From the NCBI GenBank assembly GCA_000169995.1, contig AAZW01000027.1, positions 1-64,000 of the forward strand: a DNA stretch of 64,000 nt, read 5' to 3'. Origin of the DNA: Vibrionales bacterium SWAT-3 (GTDB taxonomy: Bacteria; Pseudomonadota; Gammaproteobacteria; Enterobacterales; Vibrionaceae). Every line of letters starts with the position of its first letter. Positions within the stretch are counted from its first letter, which is position 1. A program made the position numbers and the translations under genes. Positions 27,287 to 35,508 of this stretch are shown one piece after another. The notes beneath the pieces are model-generated. The model had not been told where the DNA came from and searched no databases. It worked only from the letters and a program-made list of their open reading frames with translations.

Positions 27287-27844
27287 ATGACAACCAAGCT
27301 CATTAATCGCTTCATCATCGCCTGTATCGCGCTAATCTTGGGTGGTTGTGTCAGCTACAGCATTACCGAGCAAGAGATGACAGAATATCTTGCTGATTCA
27401 GTCATGCTTGAACAAGAGGTAGGTGTACAAAGCGTGATGTATGCGCAAGTCGCGGTCGATGATCTACAGGTAAAAATTGGCCGAGCAGATGAACAGCGAG
27501 TGTCAGTGTTAGCGAACACCAATGCAAAAGTTCAAGTTTTCAATATGCCGAATATGGGGTTGGACCTAGATTTAGAATTCAGCGCGATTCCTGAATATGA
27601 CAAGGAAAGTGGTGAAGTGTACCTAAAGTCGTTGCGTCTAGAGCGATTTGAAGAGAAGGAGCAACAGTTATCTCCTGAGATTGAAAAGCTGCTTAAGCCT
27701 GCGGTATCAATGATCGGTTTTGCTTTGTCTCAATCTCCAGTATACAAACTGGATAGCAACAAGGTTCAAGAGTCATTGATCAAGTCATCAGAGCCGAATC
27801 TAGTAATCCGAGATAACAAACTGGTCATTGAGTTGTTTGATTAA
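27287..27844 (+). CDS. DUF1439 lipoprotein
   Basis: About 185 residues with a lipoprotein signal (FIIACIALILGGC, lipobox LGGC). The mature part is beta-rich and matches the DUF1439 type (YQVAVDDLQVKIG-like pattern, LRLERF). It is probably anchored to the outer membrane; function unknown. The start is at ATG 27287, because the signal peptide begins there. Confidence 0.8.
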   Translation: MTTKLINRFIIACIALILGGCVSYSITEQEMTEYLADSVMLEQEVGVQSVMYAQVAVDDLQVKIGRADEQRVSVLANTNAKVQVFNMPNMGLDLDLEFSAIPEYDKESGEVYLKSLRLERFEEKEQQLSPEIEKLLKPAVSMIGFALSQSPVYKLDSNKVQESLIKSSEPNLVIRDNKLVIELFD

Positions 27845-27882
27845 TCCCACATACATAAGTTTCTAATAAGCTATCACACATA

Positions 27883-27915
27883 ATGGCTGCCTACTGGGCG
27901 GCCATTTTTCTTTCT
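27883..27915 (+). terminator. Rho-independent terminator after DUF1439 gene
   Basis: ATGGCTGCC pairs with GGGCGGCCAT (one G-U pair), with a TACT loop, followed by TTTTTCTTTCT. Confidence 0.88.
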
Positions 27916-28198
27916 ATTGAGTTGGTTCACGAACTCTATCTATTAGGCCATTTATTGAATTAGCCGCGTATCTCACCTTTACTTTACTCTTGTGAGCAAG
28001 TCATCGCTTCAGTCATCAAATCATAAGAAAGAAAAGGTGAGCGAACTATGAAGAGTCCAGTAATTGCGGATAACAAACCCGTTAAAGTAGAGCTGACGAA
28101 GGGAGAGGAGTATTACTTCTGTACCTGTGGGAAATCGAAAAGCCAACCGTTTTGAACTGACCCCCAATAGTTGGACACCAATTATTGGGGGTCTTTTT

Positions 28199-28708
28199 AT
28201 GTCCAAATATAACCGAGAGCTAAAATGTATCATTGCTAAGCAATACTTAGATGGCACATCATCTCTCTACTTAGCAAAACAATATTCAATTTCTTCAAGA
28301 CAGATACGGTATTGGGCTCAAGTCTTTGCCATCCATGGTGCTAACTCATTTTTACCAACTAAGCATGCTGCTACTGCTCAGGAAAAACGAAAAGCATTGA
28401 ATTTAATGTGGACGAATGATTGGTCTCTCACGCACACTAGCGCAGTATTAAACCTCTCATCCCCTGGGATACTCTCTGTCTGGCTCAAAAGATTTAATGA
28501 GCTCGGTATCAAAGGGCTCAAAATGCGCCAGAAAGGAAGACCTCCAATGAAACAGCACCCTCAACGTACCACTAAGCCTGATGATGAAATGACGCTTGAG
28601 GAGCTAAAAGAGGAGTTGCTCTACTTGCGAACCGAGAATGCCGTTCTAAAAAAGTTGGAAGAGTTGGAGCAGGAAAAAAACCGTCGAACAAAGAAAAAGC
28701 GGTCATAG
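28199..28708 (+). CDS. IS3-family transposase OrfA, copy 2
   Basis: 169 residues, HTH plus leucine-rich coiled coil, nearly identical to copy 1. The ATG at 28199 matches the start in copy 1; the frame is open further upstream only into the IS end and the host gene. The A7 run at 28674-28680 is the likely -1 slippage site into OrfB. Confidence 0.9.
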   Translation: MSKYNRELKCIIAKQYLDGTSSLYLAKQYSISSRQIRYWAQVFAIHGANSFLPTKHAATAQEKRKALNLMWTNDWSLTHTSAVLNLSSPGILSVWLKRFNELGIKGLKMRQKGRPPMKQHPQRTTKPDDEMTLEELKEELLYLRTENAVLKKLEELEQEKNRRTKKKRS

Positions 28709-29547
28709 CTCTAACTCTTAAAGGCAAGTACCCGTTAAAGCACTTACTGCACACTCTACAGCTGGCAAAAAGTGTCTTTTATTATCAAGTTCAAACGAGC
28801 AAGCGCCCAAATAGCTACGAACGTGAGCTGCGGTTGATAAAGTCAATTTATCATGAACATAAGGGACGATACGGCTACCGCCGTATTCACTTGGAACTAA
28901 AAAATCGGGGGTTCGTGCTTAATCACAAAACGGTTCAAAGGCTTATGGCTCAGCTCAACCTTAAATCGACGGTCAGGATTAAAAAGTATCGTTCATACCG
29001 AGGAGAGTCTGGAACAGCTGCTCCCAACGTGCTTGAAAGAGATTTTAGTGCGACTCAACCCGATGAAAAATGGGTAACTGATGTCACGGAGTTTAAAGTC
29101 AAAGAGCAGAAAGTATACTTATCTCCCGTTGTCGACTTGTTTACTCAGGAGGTGGTTGCTTATAGAGTGGCCAAGAATGCCTGCTTGCCGCTTGTCACGG
29201 ATATGCTAACGGAGGCTATATCAACGCTTAAACCCAACTCAAAGCCAATTATACATAGCGACCAAGGTTGGCAATATCGTCATCGACAGTATCAGAAAAA
29301 GGTAGCGGAGAGTGGGTTAACGCAAAGCATGTCGAGAAAAGGTAACTGCTTGGATAATGCTGTTGCTGAAAATTTTTTTGCTTTACTCAAAACAGAGATG
29401 TATCACAACCAAAGCTTTGAAGATGCAGATGCTCTGATAGCGCAAATCAAAGAGTATATCGAGTACTACAATACCAAACGTATAAAAGTGAAACTAAAAG
29501 GCCTGACTCCGATAGAATATCGAACTCAGGCCTTGAAAGCCGCTTAA
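28672..29547 (+). CDS. IS3-family transposase OrfB (catalytic part), copy 2
   Basis: Read in the -1 frame from the A-run near 28674. DDE residues as in copy 1: WVTDVTEF, IIHSDQGWQ and NAVAENFFALLKTE. From the internal ATG at 28834 the translation is identical to that of copy 1, so this element may still be active. Confidence 0.9.
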   Translation, partial: GKKPSNKEKAVIALTLKGKYPLKHLLHTLQLAKSVFYYQVQTSKRPNSYERELRLIKSIYHEHKGRYGYRRIHLELKNRGFVLNHKTVQRLMAQLNLKSTVRIKKYRSYRGESGTAAPNVLERDFSATQPDEKWVTDVTEFKVKEQKVYLSPVVDLFTQEVVAYRVAKNACLPLVTDMLTEAISTLKPNSKPIIHSDQGWQYRHRQYQKKVAESGLTQSMSRKGNCLDNAVAENFFALLKTEMYHNQSFEDADALIAQIKEYIEYYNTKRIKVKLKGLTPIEYRTQALKAA

Positions 29548-31169
29548 CAGAAATGTCCAACTTTACGGGGTCACTTCATTTTGTGACGGTTCTCATGCCG
29601 GTACGGGGTTCAAACCGAAAAGCTTTGTCGCCGAAGAGGACGGTGATGCTTACCTTTGCCGTTGCAAGTATTCTAACAACCTTCCTTTTTGCGATGGCAC
29701 TCATAAACAGTTCACTGCGGAGCAAGTTGGGCAAGAAGGCCCTGAAGTTCATATTCAAGCGACAGCCCCTGATTTATCTCCTGCGGCAACCGCAACCAAA
29801 GAAGAGCCTACCGTGGAGTTTATTCATCAGTTAGCGCGTGATGGTTTGTCCAAGGTGGGGCACCATGGGCCAATGACTTCTATGGGTGTTCCTAGACACC
29901 TCTTGCCCCATTGGGATGATATTCAAGTGATGGTCGCGCAAATGGCCACCAAGCCTTTATTGGAAAACGTACCAGTAGGAACGGAACTGATTATTGGCCC
30001 TAACGCCAGAAAACCATTGAAGCTCAATATTCCTCTGTTTGTATCGGACATGAGTTTTGGGTCGCTATCTGAGGAGGCGAAAGTGTCTTTGGCGACGGGG
30101 GCTGAACTTGCAGGAACCGGGATCTGCTCCGGGGAAGGCGGCATGTTACCGGAAGAGCAAGCGGCCAATTCTCGTTACTTTTACGAGTTAGCCAGCGCTC
30201 AGTTTGGTTACGATGAAGCTAAGCTAAAAAATGTTCAAGCCTTCCATTTTAAAGGTGGGCAAGGCGCAAAAACCGGAACGGGCGGGCATCTGCCTGGCGT
30301 GAAGAATATCGGTAAGATCGCGGAAGTACGTGGTATTGAAGCGGGCACTGCGGCGATTTCACCTCCTACGTTTAAAGATCTAAAAACCTCAGCGGACTTT
30401 AAAAAATTCGCTGATTGCGTGCGTGAAGTGACAGGCGGTATCCCCATCGGCTTTAAACTAAGCGCTAACCATATCGAAGAAGACATTCAGTTCGCATTGG
30501 ATGCCAGTGCCGATTACATAATTTTAGACGGTCGAGGCGGCGGTACTGGCGCTGCACCAGAAATGTTCCGAGACCATATCAGTGTGCCAACGATTCCAGC
30601 TTTAGCTCGCGCTAGAGCCTACCTCGATAAACAAGGCGTCAGTGACCGAGTTACATTGATCATCACGGGTGGTTTACGTGTGCCGATGGACTTTGTGAAA
30701 GCGATGGCGCTTGGTGCTGATGGTGTTGCTATCTCAAATAGTGCCATGCAGTCGATAGGATGTGTGGCAGCGAGAATGTGTAACACCAATAACTGCCCGG
30801 CGGGTATTGCGACTCAAAAGGCCGACTTGCGCCAGCGTTTAAATGTCGAGAAGGCTTCGAATCAGCTGAAAAATTTCTTCGAGGCGTCGACAGAATTAAT
30901 GCAAGTGATGGCGAGAGCGTGTGGACATGATCATCTGAATCAATTCAATCCTCACGATTTGGCTACATGGAATCGTGAGATGGCAGAACTATCGGGCGTT
31001 GCCTATTCCGGTGTTAGTCCTCTCAACCCACTTAAGTAAACAGCACATCGATAAAGCACATTCACTGGATTTTTGAGTGTGCTTGTCTTCTCCATTCAAT
31101 CATTTGCCCATTATAAGTTATTGCTTTGTAAGTACTTTTAAATCATTTCCAGCTTTTTAAAAATATCGC

Positions 31170-31200
31170 TTTACCTCAAGTTAACTTGAGGTTTTATCAT
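31170..31200 (+). promoter_or_regulatory. SoxR-type promoter with 18-bp sox box
   Basis: CCTCAAGTTAACTTGAGG (31174-31191) is a perfect palindrome and matches the classical SoxR operator. It sits between a -35-like TTTACC (31170-31175) and a -10-like TATCAT (31195-31200) with a 19-bp spacer. An overlong spacer is the mark of MerR-family activation. It is about 100 bp upstream of the N-acetyltransferase gene. soxR itself lies 1.5 kb downstream. Confidence 0.85.
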
Positions 31201-31302
31201 TCTTCCCAATCTAAAAAAACAAACCATCACCTTGTTAGTTTCTCAGGGCTGCAAGCTCATTAGAAGGAAATCATGAGGTGACAAACAAATCAGGGGTTAG
31301 GT

Positions 31303-32094
31303 ATGGAACAGAGTCAAATCAGGGAATATTTTTCAAGGATCGGCTTATCTCAGCCAAGCGACACCACAATCGAAAGCCTAAAGGCGATTCATCAACATCA
31401 ACACAGAAGTATCCCATTTGAAAACTTTGATGTGATTCAGGGATTACCGATTCAGCTTTCAGCAGAGGCACTGCATGAAAAGCTGGTGGTGAATCAGCGA
31501 GGCGGTTACTGCCAAGAGTTAAATGGATTGTTGCTGAACGTATTAAGCCACTTGGGCTTTGAAGCCAGAAGCCTGCTTGGCCGAGTTCACCTAGCCGGAG
31601 ACCCGACAGGGCGCAGCCATCGAGTCACCATGGTGACAATTGATGATAAGCAATGGCTGGTGGATGCGGGCTTTGGCACCTTCACGCCACGTGCTCCATT
31701 GTTGCTAGAAACCGGTTTAGAACAGTCTAATGACTTACAAACCTTCCGTTTTATAGAAGACGAACTTTATGGCTTACTGCTGCAAATCAAGCAGGGCGGA
31801 GAGTGGATGAAGGTATACAGCCTAGACATGACTCACGTGTGTGCCAACGATTTAGAGTCGAGCAACTTCTTTACCTCTAACAGCCCGAAATCGATTTTTA
31901 CATCGAACTGTATTGCGGCGCTGCCTATTGAAGATGGGATGGTCACGCTTCTCAACCAAACCATCAAAGTGACCAAAAACGGCGTTACCGAAGAGTGGTC
32001 ATTAGAGGATAAGGCGTCTTACTTTGCTGCTTTGCAAACCTATTTTGGACTCACACTCAACGTACCTTTTTCACTTATAAAGAAATATTTCTAA
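31303..32094 (+). CDS. Arylamine N-acetyltransferase
   Basis: 263 residues, normal length. The catalytic triad is complete: Cys70 (RGGYCQELN), His106 (SHRVTMV) and Asp121 (LVDAGFG). It transfers acetyl groups from acetyl-CoA to aromatic amines and hydrazines in the cytoplasm. It is the first gene after the sox box and is followed 19 bp later by a flavin reductase, so both probably respond to redox-cycling compounds through SoxR. Confidence 0.93.
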   Translation: MEQSQIREYFSRIGLSQPSDTTIESLKAIHQHQHRSIPFENFDVIQGLPIQLSAEALHEKLVVNQRGGYCQELNGLLLNVLSHLGFEARSLLGRVHLAGDPTGRSHRVTMVTIDDKQWLVDAGFGTFTPRAPLLLETGLEQSNDLQTFRFIEDELYGLLLQIKQGGEWMKVYSLDMTHVCANDLESSNFFTSNSPKSIFTSNCIAALPIEDGMVTLLNQTIKVTKNGVTEEWSLEDKASYFAALQTYFGLTLNVPFSLIKKYF

Positions 32095-32113
32095 CCAAAT
32101 TTGAGGATAAATA

Positions 32114-32635
32114 ATGAAAGTATTAGCGATTGGCGCAACCAACAGTACAACATCAATCAACCAACAGCTTGCAGCATACACTGCAGGTTTAGTCGAAGGC
32201 GCGCAAGTTGAGGTGCTTGATCTCAATGATTTTGAAATGCCAATTTACAGCGAGAAAAGAGAGCAAGATTCGGGCATTCATCAACACGCTCAGCGTTTCT
32301 TTGACAAAATCGGAGAATCAGACGCGGTCGTCATCTCCTTTGCTGAATATAACGGTTCATACACAGCGGCCTTTAAAAACGTGTTCGATTGGGCATCACG
32401 CATCGATATGAAAGTGTACCAAGGTAAGCCTGTGGTGATGCTTGCAACCTCTCCTGGCCCAGGTGGCGCGACCTCGGTGCTGTCTTCTGCAGTGAACTCA
32501 GCGCCTTACTTTGACGCTGACGTGCAAGGTTCGATGTCAGTGCCAAGTTTCTACGATAACTTCAATATGGAGACGGGCGAGATGACTAACCTAGAGATGA
32601 TCGACAACCTTAAGATGATCATGAAAAAGATCTAG
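32114..32635 (+). CDS. NAD(P)H-dependent FMN reductase (quinone/chromate reductase type)
   Basis: 173 residues, flavodoxin-like fold. The FMN phosphate-binding AIGATNSTTSINQQL and the family motif FAEYNGSYTAAFKNVFDW are visible, with TSPGPGG near the C-terminal third. It reduces quinones or other electrophiles with NAD(P)H. GAGG lies just before the ATG. It is placed in the SoxR-controlled transcript by position, with a terminator after it. Confidence 0.92.
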   Translation: MKVLAIGATNSTTSINQQLAAYTAGLVEGAQVEVLDLNDFEMPIYSEKREQDSGIHQHAQRFFDKIGESDAVVISFAEYNGSYTAAFKNVFDWASRIDMKVYQGKPVVMLATSPGPGGATSVLSSAVNSAPYFDADVQGSMSVPSFYDNFNMETGEMTNLEMIDNLKMIMKKI

Positions 32636-32663
32636 CGGAATAAACTATCCAATGCCTCTAAGA

Positions 32664-32696
32664 AAAAACAGCCATCATTTGACGGCTGTTTTTACG
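32664..32696 (+). terminator. Rho-independent terminator
   Basis: AAAAACAGCC (32664-32673) pairs with GGCTGTTTTT (32684-32693), a 10-bp stem with T-tail, ending the acetyltransferase-reductase transcript. Confidence 0.88.
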
Positions 32697-32745
32697 ATCT
32701 GAATAAGCAGCTTTTACATGATAAGTAAAAGCTAATTCGAAAGGG

Positions 32746-32774
32746 CTAAACTTAAACTTAACTTTAGTTATACT
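32746..32774 (+). promoter_or_regulatory. Imperfect dyad and -10 box upstream of soxR
   Basis: CTAAA-C-TTAA-AC-TTAA-C-TTTAG (32746-32767) is a 22-bp imperfect palindrome. It is followed directly by TATACT (32769-32774), a good -10 element. No matching -35 is obvious. The dyad could be an autoregulatory site, but it differs from the sox box at 31174. Confidence 0.35.
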
Positions 32775-32823
32775 GATAAATGGACTTGAATGGCTAAATT
32801 ACATGGAAAAGGGAAGTAACAAC

Positions 32824-33264
32824 ATGAAAAACATCGTGTATTTAACGATTGGTCAACTCTCGGAACGTAGTGGTGTTGCCCCTTCGGCTCTGCGTTTTTA
32901 TGAAACCAAAGGATTGATTGCCTCTATCCGAACCAATGGTAATCAACGCCGTTATCAATCAGCAATGCTGAGACGAATTGCCCTGATTCAAGTCGCTCAG
33001 TCGATAGGTTTTACGCTAGAAGAGATCACCGAAGAGCTGTCTAGCTTGCCGATGAACCACACCGCAACCAAGCGTGATTGGGAGCGAGTGGCAAAGAAAT
33101 GGCAAGGGCAACTCGACAGCAAGATGGCACAAATCCGTTCACTACAAGAAAACCTCACAGGCTGTATTGGCTGTGGCTGTCTGAGCATGCAGAAGTGCCA
33201 TCTATTGAACCCAGAAGATATTCTGCATGACCAAGGGCAGGGTGCTCAGCGTATCGTTGACTAG
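32824..33264 (+). CDS. soxR: Redox-sensing MerR-family activator SoxR
   Basis: 146 residues. The N-terminal MerR HTH is LTIGQLSERSGVAPSALRFYETKGLI. The C-terminal [2Fe-2S] cluster motif is intact with Cys114, 117, 119 and 125 (CIGCGCLSMQKC), the CX2CXCX5C of SoxR. Oxidation of the cluster activates target promoters. I use ATG 32824 (GGAAGT upstream); ATG 32803 has no ribosome site. No soxS-like gene is near, and the sox box at 31174 suggests direct control of effectors. Confidence 0.95.
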   Translation: MKNIVYLTIGQLSERSGVAPSALRFYETKGLIASIRTNGNQRRYQSAMLRRIALIQVAQSIGFTLEEITEELSSLPMNHTATKRDWERVAKKWQGQLDSKMAQIRSLQENLTGCIGCGCLSMQKCHLLNPEDILHDQGQGAQRIVD

Positions 33265-33282
33265 ATTGGTTTTAGGATTTAG

Positions 33283-34044
33283 CTAAAGCTGATCGAATCC
33301 AATGCATTCAATACCATTGTCAGAGAGCCATTGTTGTAAGGTCGGACTCGTCAATAAGGCGTGTTCTTCCACTCGCTTAGTGAGATAGCTAGATAGTGAT
33401 CTCAGTTCGTCACTGGCAAAAAGCGCGGGATGGCACATCAATTCGACCGTGCCGTTAGGTGTCATGGCTTGGTGGCTCAATAGCAAATCTTGTAAGCTGG
33501 TTAGTGAAGCCCCGTCATCAAAAAATCGCATATCAAACGCATCTGGCGTTGGCACTAAAAGTGAATCTTGCCCGCTCACAATATTGTCGATTCGTCTCAC
33601 GGGCAGGCCGATATTATTGGCGGTTCGAGTAAATGCAGCTTTAAGAGGCTGGAAAACGCCGCCGAAGTGATGACTATCGATATGATTGATCTTTAAACCA
33701 GCATCAAGCGCAGCTTGGTATTGCGCATTAAGCTCAAGTACCACCTCTTCTTCAACAACATCTGCTTTGTTGAGCAGGGTTGTTTTATCCAAAAAATAAC
33801 CCTGATTATCGACAAGGCTGGGGATGAGCTCTGGTGAGCTAATGGGTTTGCCTGCCGTGACTGTAAAATGTAATCCAACTTCAGGAACAAAACCTTGGTG
33901 GTAAAGCTCGATGGCATGTTGTGTACCTGGTTGGTTCATCATAATGGTAGTTGATTTCACCATGCCGGCTTTCAAACAATCAACAATGCCAAGGTTTACG
34001 CTTTCTGTGAGACCGAAATCATCGGCGTTCAATATCAATTTCAT
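33283..34044 (-). CDS. chbG: ChbG/YdjC-family carbohydrate deacetylase
   Basis: About 253 residues. The start KLILNADDFGLTESVNLGI carries the metal-binding DD, HIDSHHFGGV carries the two metal His, and MCHPALF is the distal motif. The family removes one acetyl from chito-oligosaccharides or their phosphates. In enterobacteria chbG follows the GH4 gene chbF. Here GH4 is next upstream on the same strand, with ISL3 copy 2 inserted between. The symbol is by homology and context. Confidence 0.85.
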   Translation of the reverse strand: MKLILNADDFGLTESVNLGIVDCLKAGMVKSTTIMMNQPGTQHAIELYHQGFVPEVGLHFTVTAGKPISSPELIPSLVDNQGYFLDKTTLLNKADVVEEEVVLELNAQYQAALDAGLKINHIDSHHFGGVFQPLKAAFTRTANNIGLPVRRIDNIVSGQDSLLVPTPDAFDMRFFDDGASLTSLQDLLLSHQAMTPNGTVELMCHPALFASDELRSLSSYLTKRVEEHALLTSPTLQQWLSDNGIECIGFDQL

Positions 34045-34110
34045 GGTTGGCCTCATTCTAATGAGAAGGTGTGGATTTTTAGTCTTGAATTAGCTCAGCA
34101 TTTACTGAGC

Positions 34111-35458
34111 GGCTCTTCTCCGCTTAGATGAGTCTATAAACTAACAATAAAACCGCTAACACATTGATTTACAATCGCTTCCCACCTTATATATCAGTGT
34201 TGTAGTTTGTCGTTATTATCTTCCGCTCTATTTAACTTTAAAGGCCAATCCGTACAGTCTGTAACGCTTGAAGAAAGCTCTCATTCAGTACTCGTCAAGT
34301 GCAAGCGAGATAGACGCTGTAAAGTTGTTGATCCTGAGACTGGAGCTCCGCGCACCGTCGACCACTACGTTCACCGTCGCCTGTCGGATTTACCTGTCAG
34401 TGGTCGCCCTTGCGTTATAGAAATTGAATTGGCTCAGACAAGGGATAGGCTCGGCCGAAGGTTGATTGAAGAGGCTGATTTTGTTGATAAGGGGAGTCGT
34501 TATACAAAGAGGTTCTGTCACTTTATTAGTGGACTGTGCCGCTATATGAGCATCCACGCAGTGTCGAAGCATTTAGACATACGCTGGGAAACCGTGAAAA
34601 ATATCGATAAAGCATTCCTTCTCTCTACCTTGCCTGCTTTAGAGCCTAAGAAGTTGACCAACCTTGTTCATATTGGCGTTGATGAAGTCGCCAGGGCTAA
34701 AGGCCATGATTATATGACCGTCGTTTATGATCTCGTTTCAGGACAACTTATTTGGGTTGACCATGGGCGGACTTCAAACGTACTCATCAACTTTTTTGAA
34801 CAATTATCACCGCAAACGAGAGACGGCATCCAAGCGGTATCAATGGATATGGGGCAATCTTACCAATCAGCAGTGAGAAACGCTCTTCCGAATGCAGACA
34901 TCGTTTTTGACCGGTTTCACGTTATGCAGAACTACTCTCTTCTGATAAGGAAAGAGCGTAATAAAGCGTTTAGGAAAGGAACACATGACGAGAAGAAAAT
35001 GCTTAAAGGGACGCTATTTTTACTCCTCAAAAATGCGCCGAAATTAAGCGATAAGCAGTCAGATAGGCTAGATGATTTACTGGAAAGCAATAAGACTCTT
35101 TGTACGATTTATATGCTCAAAGAGCAGCTTCAAGCCTTATGGGATGAACGTAATTTTGACTTGATGATCGCAGCGCTTGATGCGTGGTGCCAGCTTGCTA
35201 AAAAGACGAGGATCTTATCTCTCATCAACTTTGCAGACGCGCTTTGGGAGAGAAGAGTTGGGATCTGCAACTATGCAAAATATAAGCTGACGAATGCCCG
35301 AGTGGAAGCAGGGAATGTATCGATAGGTCTTCTTAGACGGAGAGCCCGAGGAGTAAGGGATACTGATTACTTTAAATTGAAGATTAGACAAACCTCAATC
35401 CTAGAAACTCACTCTACCATTTATCCGGAAATCAAGCTCATCTAAGCGGAGAAGAGCC
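34111..35458 (+). mobile_element. ISL3-family insertion sequence, copy 2
   Basis: Same 1,348-bp length and transposase translation as copy 1, with 7-bp target duplication ACTGAGC on both sides. Removing it restores TTAGCTCAGCATTTACTGAG plus CTAA, a 9-bp-stem hairpin between the GH4 and chbG genes. Both genes are on the minus strand, so it likely breaks their cotranscription. Confidence 0.95.
34207..35445 (+). CDS. ISL3-family transposase (copy 2)
   Basis: 412 residues, identical in translation to copy 1, with the same TTG start and DDE residues. Confidence 0.93.
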   Translation: MSLLSSALFNFKGQSVQSVTLEESSHSVLVKCKRDRRCKVVDPETGAPRTVDHYVHRRLSDLPVSGRPCVIEIELAQTRDRLGRRLIEEADFVDKGSRYTKRFCHFISGLCRYMSIHAVSKHLDIRWETVKNIDKAFLLSTLPALEPKKLTNLVHIGVDEVARAKGHDYMTVVYDLVSGQLIWVDHGRTSNVLINFFEQLSPQTRDGIQAVSMDMGQSYQSAVRNALPNADIVFDRFHVMQNYSLLIRKERNKAFRKGTHDEKKMLKGTLFLLLKNAPKLSDKQSDRLDDLLESNKTLCTIYMLKEQLQALWDERNFDLMIAALDAWCQLAKKTRILSLINFADALWERRVGICNYAKYKLTNARVEAGNVSIGLLRRRARGVRDTDYFKLKIRQTSILETHSTIYPEIKLI

Positions 35459-35508
35459 ACTGAGCTAATGTACCGAAAACAGTGAGTGATACTGAGGGAG
35501 TTATCACA

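Larger units (their letters stand above)
28153..29578 (+). mobile_element. IS3-family (IS150-like) insertion sequence, copy 2
   Basis: 1,426 bp, same ends as copy 1 (TGAACTGACCCCC and its imperfect partner) and flanked by the 3-bp duplication TTT (28150-28152 and 29579-29581). It is inverted relative to copy 1. OrfA differs from copy 1 by one residue. Confidence 0.95.
28048..31039 (+). pseudogene. CDGSH iron-sulfur/FMN glutamate-synthase-like fusion gene, split by IS3
   Basis: Coding parts are 28048-28152 and 29582-31039, with the IS and one TTT between. Rejoined, the reading frame passes unbroken from QPF into CDGSHAGTGF. A second CDGSH-type motif (FCDGTHKQF) follows, then a glutamate-synthase-like FMN domain (VSDMSFGSLSEEAK, EGGMLPEEQ, HFKGGQGAKTGTGGHLPG, LDGRGGGTGAAPE, and Cys-rich ARMCNTNNCPAGIA). 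CDGSH domains bind [2Fe-2S] clusters, so this would be an iron-sulfur flavoprotein oxidoreductase of about 520 residues. The IS puts TGA right after QPF. A shortened product could start at GTG 29813 but would lack both CDGSH domains. Confidence 0.9.

Noticed and set aside
29553..29834. 93-aa plus-strand frame after IS3 copy 2
   Set aside because: It is out of frame with the interrupted CDGSH gene, whose correct frame shows the conserved motifs.
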